Origin: Kosmotogaceae bacterium UBA1373
GTDB lineage: Bacteria > Thermotogota > Thermotogae > Petrotogales > Kosmotogaceae
Direction: 5' to 3'
Assembly: GCA_002305955.1 (NCBI GenBank)
Contig: DBRH01000027.1
Coordinates: forward strand, 20,496 to 30,757
Length of the DNA: 10,262 nucleotides
The translations under genes and the position numbers were made by a program. Positions 1 to 5,449 of this stretch are shown here, piece by piece. Below the pieces are notes generated by a model. It did not search any database and was not told the DNA's origin. It saw only the letters and a list, made by a program, of their open reading frames with translations. How positions within the stretch are numbered: the first letter of the stretch is position 1; each line of letters starts with the position of its first letter.

Positions 1-25
1 CCAGAATTACCAGAAATTTCTTCAT
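1..25 (-). CDS. Start of an unidentified, probably exported protein (partial)
   Basis: Only the first eight codons are inside the window and read MKKFLVIL before the edge. The start is supported by a near-perfect Shine-Dalgarno sequence, GGAGGT (minus strand, positions 36-31), placed five bases before the ATG at 25-23. Two lysines followed by a run of hydrophobic residues are typical of the beginning of a signal peptide or a membrane anchor, so export is a reasonable inference. Nothing more can be said about function. The gene has its own long AT-rich upstream region with a candidate promoter, so it is probably not simply the next gene of the upstream sensor-like gene's operon. Confidence 0.75.
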
Positions 26-162
26 TATTTACCTCCATTTTGTGTTTATTTATAAAATCGTTTGACATATAATTATCGCATTATATTTCCTGTGTTTTTT
101 ATCTGTGATTGACTCATATGGTACTTATATCGTTTTCAATTTAATTATACACTTAGTCGATT

Positions 163-191
163 ACTATAAATTTCGTATTCAATAAGTTCAA
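163..191 (-). promoter_or_regulatory. Candidate sigma-70-type promoter for the gene leaving the left edge
   Basis: On the minus strand a -35-like TTGAAC (191-186) is followed after exactly 17 bases by a -10-like TATAGT (168-163). This matches TTGACA/TATAAT at four and five of six positions. Transcription would begin near 156, leaving a leader of about 130 bases before the ATG at 25. A second -10-like TATAAT at 85-80 is closer to the gene but has no good -35. The region is AT-rich, so chance matches are likely. Confidence 0.4.
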
Positions 192-205
192 ATGATCGTA
201 TTATT

Positions 206-228
206 TTATAATTATTACAATTTGTAAT
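206..228. promoter_or_regulatory. Overlapping AT-rich dyads, possible operator (Fur/PerR-box-like)
   Basis: Positions 206-220 read TTATAAT-T-ATTACAA, which differs at one base from the Bacillus-type PerR box TTATAATnATTATAA. Overlapping it, 214-228 is a perfect 7-1-7 inverted repeat, ATTACAA-T-TTGTAAT. The pair lies just upstream of the candidate -35 at 191-186. The dyad symmetry is directly visible. Binding by a Fur-family regulator is inference, and AT-rich DNA produces such matches by chance. Confidence 0.3.
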
Positions 229-342
229 GTTCTTTTCTCTCCTGCTTCAAATGCCCCTCAAGGGTATTTATGCAAAAGCGTGCCAGGAATTCCCCGAAGG
301 ATTTGGTGTATAGACAGGAATCTAAAAGATGGAAGAGTCTCA

Positions 343-360
343 GGAACCATCTATGGTTCC
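343..360. repeat. Perfect 8+8 inverted repeat
   Basis: GGAACCAT and ATGGTTCC flank a two-base centre (CT). As DNA this is an 18-bp near-palindrome suited to a dimeric regulator. As RNA it could form a 7-bp stem with a four-base loop. No T-tract follows on either strand, so it is not a standard terminator. It lies about 130 bases past the stop codon of the secreted Cache protein gene. Confidence 0.5.
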
Positions 361-397
361 CATTCATAGTACCTTTGATCAATTATGCGCAACTGTA

Positions 398-438
398 CTC
401 AGCCGAAGGCGAAGACTGAGGGCGATGTTTTATTCGCC
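398..438 (-). other. Two tandem short hairpins downstream of the Cache protein gene
   Basis: Read on the minus strand, GGCGA (438-434) pairs with TCGCC (425-421) around an eight-base loop. It is followed at once by CTCAG (420-416) pairing with CTGAG (402-398), with an inner GCC-TTC-GGC. They begin about 50 bases after the stop codon at 489-491. There is no T-run after either hairpin, so they may slow the polymerase or protect the 3' end rather than act as an intrinsic terminator. This is inferred from pairing alone. Confidence 0.25.
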
Positions 439-488
439 AATCGGTTTTCCGGCGGAGAAGTTGTTCTGAGTTCTAGATTTGCAACACG

Positions 489-2888
489 CTATTGAGATAC
501 CGAGGTCGGGTTGATGATTTTGGTCAAAATGAGCCTCCACTGCGTTCCGTGAAGTCCTATGGAACTCCACCAGACTTCTTTTTTGACAGTGCTGGATAAA
601 CCTCTCGAGTAGAAAGTGTAATAACCTTGACCACTCTCGTTTTTAGAGATCGAATATCCCAACTCGACAAGTGTATCGAAAGATTCGTATAGTTCATCCT
701 CGAAGAGGTTTCTTCCGACTTCCAGGCTGTCCTGGTCGTAGAATATCGTGCCATCGGGCTGCATTATCCAGAATTCGTAGGGTTCCAAATTGTTGGGAAT
801 TATTACCGGGGCCAGGAAGGTTTCGGGCTTAATCAGGAAGCTCAACGATCCTGCAAGAGTGCCATCTTCCGCAAAAACAGGCCACTCTAGATCTACGGCC
901 TGGAAACCTTCAACGGCTAGAAACCCCTCGCTCAGGACCGGCCTGCCTGTTTCATGAAGTTTTATGAGTTGTTCCTGGTCACCTATCCATTCCCCTTCAA
1001 CGTAACTGTAATCCCGAGGATGGATCAATCTCAGCACACAATCGCCGTCTATGTAAGACACATCGACCACTTCAGAGTTCGCTTCGTATAGTCTCTTCAG
1101 CAACGATCGAACTTCTTCGTCATCGTTCAGTATCTTTCTCATATCCTCGGCACCTTTCGAAAGCGAAGTGTCGAGTCTATTGAAATGTTCCTGGATCTCC
1201 TTCTGCACCTTACTCAATAGGAGCTCGGGGCGTGGATCTCTCGTCGTGGACAGTAGCTCCCGTGCGATGACGAAAGTCCAGCCGGTCTTCAGCGATCGCC
1301 TGTAAGCCGCCAGATGGAGAACGTCATTACCGGTGAAGAGAAAGTCGCCGCTATCTCTATCGAGAGTTGCAAGCCTTTCGGTAATTCCAGGAACCGGAAC
1401 TTCCAGAGAGCCCAGAAGCAGGGAGGTATCGTCCGATAGTGCCAGCGTGTTCTGTTCGTCGAAGGCGTAGAAATGGACTTCCGGCAGTTGTTTGAAATCC
1501 GAAATCAATTCGAAGTTCCATTCATCGAAGAAGGCCGAAATACCGACAAAACCGGATATATTGTCCTCTTTACGGACAGGCGTTGCGAAGACGACCGAAC
1601 GTTTTCCGGTAGATCTGCTCAAAACCTGGTATCCCAGAACTTCTCCGCCCATCAGAAGCGCAGAAAAGTAACCCCTGTCGGAAAGGTTCAGGCCGGTCCA
1701 GTCCCTCTGGACGGTGTAGTAACCCCCGTCAGGTTCCACGTACATGGCCAGTCCTTCATAGCCCTGGTTGAAGCTGCTAAGGAGAGGTTTCATCCTCGAC
1801 CACTCTCCCGATATCACTCCGGGAGAGCCTGCCAGCACCCTCAGTGAGGTCATTATTCCGTGGACGCGCTCCTCGAAAGAAGTTACCAGCAGATTCAAAG
1901 CGGTCTGGAGAGGTACCGACGATTGCGAGATCAGGTCATCGACTTTTTCGAGTCTGGAGGGATCCAGTTCGACACCCGCCGAGAGAAGAGCCTCGATGTT
2001 GACCATCGACCGGCCGTTTGAGGAATTCTCGGGTGGGATCTCATCGGGAGAAAGTCCGGAGAGTATTTTCAAGGCGATTAACCCGGCCCGTTTACCTTCC
2101 TCGAAAGCGGAGTTCACAACACCGGCCATCGCGCCGTCGGCCACTACAAAATCGAGAACAGAAAAGACTGCCAAACCCGTATTTTTAACCGTCCATTCGG
2201 TAACATATTCAGTGCTTACCGTTCTTCCGTGTTCGTCTTTGAGTGTCCTGTCGGCAAGGATAACTATGGCGTTCCCTTCTCCGGATAAGCTTTTCACAAT
2301 TTCCTTCCATTCGTTGAAACTGCCGACCGTATGTATTTTCGTAGATAAATCGCCAAAGGAAGTCGCCTCGAGCTGTTCTCTCATACCGGCGACGGTTTCG
2401 CTATCGTCACCGATGAAATGGACCTCTCTGACCTGTGGAAAGAAATCGAGAAGCATCTCGACCGTCTCTTTCGAAAATAGGGTTTCCCTGATACCCGTGG
2501 CGTTGCTGCGCGGGTACGAATATCTTGCCGGATCGAGGTTGACACCGCAGTAAATTAGCGGGAGCGCGGTGAAGTCTTTCGCGAAATACTCCTGCGCATT
2601 ATCGTCGCAGGCGATGACTATATCGGGTTGAAAAGCTTCGACCTCCCTGGCGGCCATCTTTCCGGCTTTTATCTTCCACTCTTCGTTTGTTTGAAGACGT
2701 GTGTCCATGTAGAAGACCTTCCATTCGATCGATTCGTCGGCGAAAACGCTCTTGATACCTTCAAGCATCTCCCTCGACCACACGTAATCTTCGTCGTAGC
2801 TATGAATCACCATGATCCTGGTGGCGAAAATACACGTAAAAGAAAGAAAGAGCAACAGAAAGAACGCCGGTATCGCTTTACTCTTCAT
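489..2888 (-). CDS. Secreted protein: ABC_sub_bind-like domain plus two Cache-like sensor regions, no transmitter
   Basis: The start is taken as the ATG at 2888 because GGGGGAG (2900-2894) lies five bases upstream; the longer frame, starting ten codons earlier, would translate that ribosome binding site. The product has 799 residues. A signal peptide covers about 1-22 (hydrophobic core AFFLLLFLSF, likely cut after CIFA). Residues 24 to about 300 resemble the periplasmic-binding fold called ABC_sub_bind; its opening, MVIHSYDEDYVWSREM, matches the 'HSY..... W' beginning of modules found in front of sensor kinases and GGDEF proteins. Residues about 325-545 look like a dCache domain (LSDRGYFSALL, SRSTGKRSVVFATPV). 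A second Cache-like region follows at about 570-790, after a short coiled linker. No second membrane helix, kinase, GGDEF or methyl-accepting domain is present. The protein probably binds a small ligand outside the membrane. The binding target and output partner are unknown. The gene appears monocistronic. Confidence 0.85.
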   Translation of the reverse strand: MKSKAIPAFFLLLFLSFTCIFATRIMVIHSYDEDYVWSREMLEGIKSVFADESIEWKVFYMDTRLQTNEEWKIKAGKMAAREVEAFQPDIVIACDDNAQEYFAKDFTALPLIYCGVNLDPARYSYPRSNATGIRETLFSKETVEMLLDFFPQVREVHFIGDDSETVAGMREQLEATSFGDLSTKIHTVGSFNEWKEIVKSLSGEGNAIVILADRTLKDEHGRTVSTEYVTEWTVKNTGLAVFSVLDFVVADGAMAGVVNSAFEEGKRAGLIALKILSGLSPDEIPPENSSNGRSMVNIEALLSAGVELDPSRLEKVDDLISQSSVPLQTALNLLVTSFEERVHGIMTSLRVLAGSPGVISGEWSRMKPLLSSFNQGYEGLAMYVEPDGGYYTVQRDWTGLNLSDRGYFSALLMGGEVLGYQVLSRSTGKRSVVFATPVRKEDNISGFVGISAFFDEWNFELISDFKQLPEVHFYAFDEQNTLALSDDTSLLLGSLEVPVPGITERLATLDRDSGDFLFTGNDVLHLAAYRRSLKTGWTFVIARELLSTTRDPRPELLLSKVQKEIQEHFNRLDTSLSKGAEDMRKILNDDEEVRSLLKRLYEANSEVVDVSYIDGDCVLRLIHPRDYSYVEGEWIGDQEQLIKLHETGRPVLSEGFLAVEGFQAVDLEWPVFAEDGTLAGSLSFLIKPETFLAPVIIPNNLEPYEFWIMQPDGTIFYDQDSLEVGRNLFEDELYESFDTLVELGYSISKNESGQGYYTFYSRGLSSTVKKEVWWSSIGLHGTQWRLILTKIINPTSVSQ

Positions 2889-2930
2889 GATTTCTCCCCC
2901 TTTTCCCTTTAGAAACATCTCAACGTTTGA

Positions 2931-2936
2931 ATTATA
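2931..2936 (-). promoter_or_regulatory. Candidate -10 element for the secreted Cache protein gene
   Basis: A perfect TATAAT on the minus strand (2936-2931) would place the transcription start near 2924, about 36 bases before the ATG at 2888. No recognisable -35 lies 16-18 bases further upstream, so activation by a regulator, or another promoter, is possible. The terminator at 3007-3041 separates this site from pspA and supports a separate transcript. Confidence 0.4.
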
Positions 2937-3006
2937 GCTCAGGATAGATCGAATCCGGAGACGTAAGCGACACCTGAAATGAAAGTATCTCGCATCTCAC
3001 AGAATG

Positions 3007-3041
3007 AAAAAGACCCCGCACATTTTTCAGTGAGCGGGGTC
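3007..3041 (-). terminator. Rho-independent terminator of the TPM-like/pspA operon
   Basis: On the minus strand GACCCCGC (3041-3034) pairs perfectly with GCGGGGTC (3019-3012) across a 14-base loop, and a run of five T follows (3011-3007). It begins 25 bases after the pspA stop codon. The plus strand has no T-run after the stem, so termination is directional. Confidence 0.9.
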
Positions 3042-3066
3042 CTGGTAGGGTTAATATCGGTTGCTG

Positions 3067-3744
3067 CTACTTTTCGAGTTCACTCTTCATTCTATTCAGT
3101 TCTTCTTCAACTGAGAAAGAGCTCTTTGAGGCATATTTCTCTTCCAGGGCTTTTGCCTTGTCGATGGGCTCGCTGTTCAATTCGGCCATTGCGGTTGCCT
3201 CGTCCAGCATCTTCTGGGCCTTGTCCTCCATTCTGTTGAAGGCATCCATCGCTCCCTGTGTTCTTCCAGAAGTTGAGGCCGCTTCGTTGATCGTCTTCTG
3301 AGTCTTGGCCACAGAGACTTTGGCTTTTATCATCTCGCGCCGCGCCTTCAGAGTTTCGATGTTTTCTACCAGCTTATCGTGCATCTGACGCATCTTTATA
3401 GCGTTTTCGTGGGCCGCCGCGTAGGCCGTCATAAGGCCGGCACCGGCATCTTCAAGCTCCTGCTTTTTGGCGATGAAAACACGGGCATCTTCTTCGCTCC
3501 CGGACATCAGAGCTCTTTTGGCGTAGTTGGCGTACTTCGCCACTTCGGCCGCGTTTTCGTCAACGAGACGCTTGGTGCGGGTTTCTTCGGCCATAACGGA
3601 GGCCGTGCCTTTCTTTACTTCGGCCAGATCTTCAATCATCTCCCGCATGTACTGGTCGATCATCTTGGATGGATCTTCAAACTTGTCCAGTAATGCATTG
3701 ATGTTCGACTTGATAATGTCGTTGAATCTTTCCAAAATACCCAT
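3067..3744 (-). CDS. pspA: PspA/IM30 (Vipp1) family membrane-remodelling protein
   Basis: This 225-residue protein matches the PspA/IM30 family in length and layout. An N-terminal amphipathic helix, MGILERFNDIIKSNINALLD, is followed by the conserved EDPSKMIDQYMREM segment. A long, charged, Ala/Glu/Lys-rich helical hairpin (about 27-190) follows, and the protein ends in a short helix, VEEELNRMKSELEK. The family belongs to the ESCRT-III superfamily. Its members polymerise on the inner face of the cytoplasmic membrane, where they stabilise or remodel damaged bilayers, and in some bacteria they regulate the stress response. The ATG at 3744 is preceded by GGGAGG nine bases upstream. The gene is second in an operon, 67 bases after the TPM-like gene, with no clear promoter in the gap, and is followed by a strong terminator. 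No pspB, pspC, pspF or lia-type regulatory gene is visible here, so control probably comes from the promoter ahead of the TPM-like gene. Confidence 0.95.
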   Translation of the reverse strand: MGILERFNDIIKSNINALLDKFEDPSKMIDQYMREMIEDLAEVKKGTASVMAEETRTKRLVDENAAEVAKYANYAKRALMSGSEEDARVFIAKKQELEDAGAGLMTAYAAAHENAIKMRQMHDKLVENIETLKARREMIKAKVSVAKTQKTINEAASTSGRTQGAMDAFNRMEDKAQKMLDEATAMAELNSEPIDKAKALEEKYASKSSFSVEEELNRMKSELEK

Positions 3745-3811
3745 CCTCTTTGTCCTCCCTTTAGTTTAAGCCTGACCGTCATAGACAAATCTGCTCATTT
3801 TGGCCTAAACG

Positions 3812-4921
3812 TTACTTTTCGTTGCTATTGTTTTCCTCGTATTTTTTTGAAAGATCTTCGGCCTCTTTGTCACCGAACTTTTCGAGCGGTACCTTGAGCA
3901 TTTCTTCGGTCTGTTTGGCCTCGAGATATTTCTGTCTTCTCACCCGGCTCCACCAGGCGAATAGTATAAGAATAGCGACTACGATTCCGAAAACTATCAG
4001 TACGCTTATCCAGGGTGATTTGGTAACCGTCATAATCCTGTTGGCCGCATCCGTGAAGGCTTTACTGAAGAAAGCGTCATCTGTCAGGCCGGTATCGTAA
4101 TAGTAGCGATCGATATAATCGAGCAGAATATCGGCCGCCTCTTCATCGATTACGGTTTTGGCCTGTACTCCGGCAACGTATCTGTCCATGTATCTTTCCT
4201 CGTATTCGAAGAATACGAGCAATAAGTGGGCTTCATCTGTGAAAAGCCTTTCGTAAAGTTCATGAGTGAATGCATTCAATTGCTCCTCGGACGGAAAGTG
4301 CGAACCGTATATCGTATCGGTTATATAAAGATAAGGCTGTACGCCAGTCTTTTTGTAGAAGTGCTTCATTCCTTCAAGAAGCTGGTTTTGATTGGTGATC
4401 CAGCCTAACTCGTCTGTGAAATAAGCGGTTTCCTTCACAGAGCCATCGGGTAAGGGCTTTCTCACGATCGTCGATCTGGTGATCTCGTTCTTGGAGACAG
4501 TCTGTATGTTGGGCGCTCCCTGGGCAGAAACGATAACTATTACTATAATCACCGCTACAACGATTATTCCTAGCGCCACAAAACTGCAGCCACTGCAACC
4601 GCTACAGCCACTCCCGACTCCTCCGACGCTCTGATTGACTCCTCCACCGCTGTTACTGACACGTCTGAAAGTACCGAGTCCTCCGATAATGGGAACGCCG
4701 ATTTTTCTGTTGCTGACTTTGTTGCTTGAACTGCTCGAGCTGCTCCCGGTTCCGCCGCTGAAGAAGCCGCCGCTGCTTTTCCTGCTACTGCTGGAAGAGG
4801 AACTACTTCCACTGCTAGATCTACCGCTGGAAAAAGAACCGCCGCTACGCCCGCCGCTGCTCCTGTTGCTCGAAGAAGAGCCACCACTGCTCCTGCTACC
4901 CGAACCTCCACCTCTAGGCAT
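3812..4921 (-). CDS. Two-helix membrane protein with Ser/Gly-rich N-terminus and TPM-like domain
   Basis: The start is set at the ATG at 4921 (MPRGGGSGSRSS), with AAGGGAG eight bases upstream. The longer frame begins at a TTG (4957) that lies at or before the likely transcription start. The product has 369 residues. Residues 4-70 are almost only Ser, Gly and Arg. C106, C109 and C112 form a CSGCSGC cluster beside the first membrane helix (about 114-133). A domain at about 165-300 resembles the TPM domain (FTDELGWITNQNQ; VQPYLYIT; EAHLLLVFFEYEERYMDRYVAG). A second helix (about 304-323) is followed by a basic and acidic tail. The predicted topology has both ends inside and the TPM-like domain outside. 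Usual TPM proteins carry the Gly/Ser-rich part after the domain, so this order is reversed. Its position just before pspA suggests that it recruits or signals to PspA at the membrane; that role is inferred from context. Confidence 0.8.
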   Translation of the reverse strand: MPRGGGSGSRSSGGSSSSNRSSGGRSGGSFSSGRSSSGSSSSSSSSRKSSGGFFSGGTGSSSSSSSNKVSNRKIGVPIIGGLGTFRRVSNSGGGVNQSVGGVGSGCSGCSGCSFVALGIIVVAVIIVIVIVSAQGAPNIQTVSKNEITRSTIVRKPLPDGSVKETAYFTDELGWITNQNQLLEGMKHFYKKTGVQPYLYITDTIYGSHFPSEEQLNAFTHELYERLFTDEAHLLLVFFEYEERYMDRYVAGVQAKTVIDEEAADILLDYIDRYYYDTGLTDDAFFSKAFTDAANRIMTVTKSPWISVLIVFGIVVAILILFAWWSRVRRQKYLEAKQTEEMLKVPLEKFGDKEAEDLSKKYEENNSNEK

Positions 4922-4960
4922 TTCTCTATCTCCCTTCAAATACAGGCATGCTTTCAATTA

Positions 4961-4989
4961 ATTATAATCACTTAAATATATAAATCCAA
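4961..4989 (-). promoter_or_regulatory. Candidate promoter of the TPM-like/pspA operon
   Basis: On the minus strand TTGGAT (4989-4984) is followed after 17 bases by a perfect TATAAT (4966-4961). The -35 matches only three of six positions. Transcription would begin near 4954, giving a leader of about 33 bases before the ATG at 4921 and excluding the TTG at 4957 as the start codon. Confidence 0.5.
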
Positions 4990-5017
4990 CCGCTCAATAC
5001 ACAATAGACCGTTGACT

Positions 5018-5045
5018 TTGATCCCGGCGCCGGTTCCGGTACAAT
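5018..5045 (+). promoter_or_regulatory. Candidate promoter with a GC-rich palindrome in its spacer
   Basis: TTGATC (5018-5023) and TACAAT (5040-5045) are 16 bases apart. An alternative -35, TTGACT at 5012-5017, would give an unusually long 22-base spacer. The spacer contains the perfect 10-bp palindrome CCGGCGCCGG (5024-5033), which stands out in AT-rich surroundings and may be an operator. A transcript from here would have about 400 bases of leader before the hydrolase-family gene. Confidence 0.35.
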
Positions 5046-5238
5046 AAGCTTTTATATTCCCCCGTCTTGATGGGTGTATTCAAAGATATCAAAGCCACAA
5101 ACCGATCGTTGTTATCTTTATTCCAACTTATTGACTCAGTTTAATTATACAAGCTATTCAATCAACTTTCGAGTCACGGATTATGGGTCCGTCCATCGAG
5201 AGTGGTTTCAAGTTGCAGGTTCCAAGCATAATAGAGCC

Positions 5239-5370
5239 ATCTCTTACCCGGTGTCCTTTGAGAAGAGTGAGATGCCTTTCATCTCTTAATTAGGAACATT
5301 TCAAAGATGCTTCCTTCTTGCAAGCCTGGACCGAATTTGTGAAGGTTAATCTTGCCTCTATCTCTTAATA
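5239..5370. repeat. Three direct copies of ATCTCTTA and a small hairpin
   Basis: ATCTCTTA occurs at 5239-5246, 5281-5288 and 5360-5367; the last two copies extend to ATCTCTTAAT. The middle copy overlaps the right arm of a hairpin, GAGATG (5269-5274) with CATCTC (5280-5285) around a five-base loop. Spacing between copies (42 and 79 bases) is uneven, so this is not a tandem or CRISPR-like array. The copies may be binding sites or chance. Confidence 0.3.
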
Positions 5371-5387
5371 GTAAAGACGGTGCAGTG

Positions 5388-5396
5388 TGGTTTAAT
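5388..5396 (+). promoter_or_regulatory. Candidate extended -10 promoter for the hydrolase-family gene
   Basis: TGG followed by TTTAAT fits the extended -10 pattern TGn-TATAAT with one mismatch. There is no clear -35. Transcription would begin near 5403 and give a leader of about 47 bases before the TTG at 5450. Confidence 0.35.
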
Positions 5397-5449
5397 ATTT
5401 AATCGAGGTGTGTATTTGCCTCTCAGTCTATTTTGGGAGAAGCGTTGTC

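Larger units (their letters stand above)
26..488. other. Intergenic region, AT-rich then mixed composition
   Basis: No convincing gene is visible here on either strand. The left half (about 26-240) is very AT-rich and carries a candidate promoter and overlapping dyads, which would serve the minus-strand gene that starts at 25. The right half (241-488) has a more gene-like composition, but its reading frames are short and lack ribosome binding sites. It carries several short inverted repeats: a perfect 8+8 dyad at 343-360, an imperfect hairpin at 398-420 and a 5-bp hairpin at 421-438. It could hold the 3' end of the upstream transcript, a small RNA or a decayed gene; the sequence does not decide between these. 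Confidence 0.6.
4990..5449. other. Divergent intergenic region, 460 bases
   Basis: No convincing gene is seen. The region separates the TPM-like/pspA operon from the hydrolase-family gene. It contains a GC-rich palindrome inside a candidate plus-strand promoter near 5018-5045, three copies of ATCTCTTA (5239, 5281, 5360), a short hairpin at 5269-5285 and an extended -10 candidate at 5388-5396. A frame at 5074-5289 begins with GTG without a ribosome binding site and was not accepted. A long 5' leader or a small RNA is possible. Confidence 0.5.

Noticed and set aside
251..313. Plus-strand 20-codon frame starting MPLKGIYAK
   Set aside because: No ribosome binding site precedes the ATG and nothing supports translation; the length is expected by chance.
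1768..2553. Plus-strand frame of 261 codons
   Set aside because: It lies entirely antisense to the well-supported secreted Cache protein gene, has no recognisable domain, and is Ser/Thr/Pro-rich in a way typical of antisense frames.
2817..2888. Possible lipoprotein signal (Cys19) in the secreted Cache protein
   Set aside because: The residues before the cysteine are S-F-T; a lipobox needs a small residue directly before the cysteine and usually Leu at -3. Cleavage after CIFA fits better.
4635..4961. Plus-strand frame encoding a Leu/Pro-rich 108-residue peptide
   Set aside because: It is the antisense image of the Ser/Gly-rich tract of the TPM-like protein; it has extreme composition and no independent support.
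5131..5150. TTGACT followed by TTATAC, looking like a promoter
   Set aside because: The elements are only eight bases apart, far too close for a sigma-70 promoter.
5165..5245. tRNA-like T-arm look (GGTTTCAAG, GGTTCCAAGC)
   Set aside because: No cloverleaf with paired acceptor and anticodon arms can be drawn around it.
5074..5289. Plus-strand frame of 71 codons in the divergent intergenic region
   Set aside because: It begins with GTG without a spaced ribosome binding site, and its composition is not protein-like.
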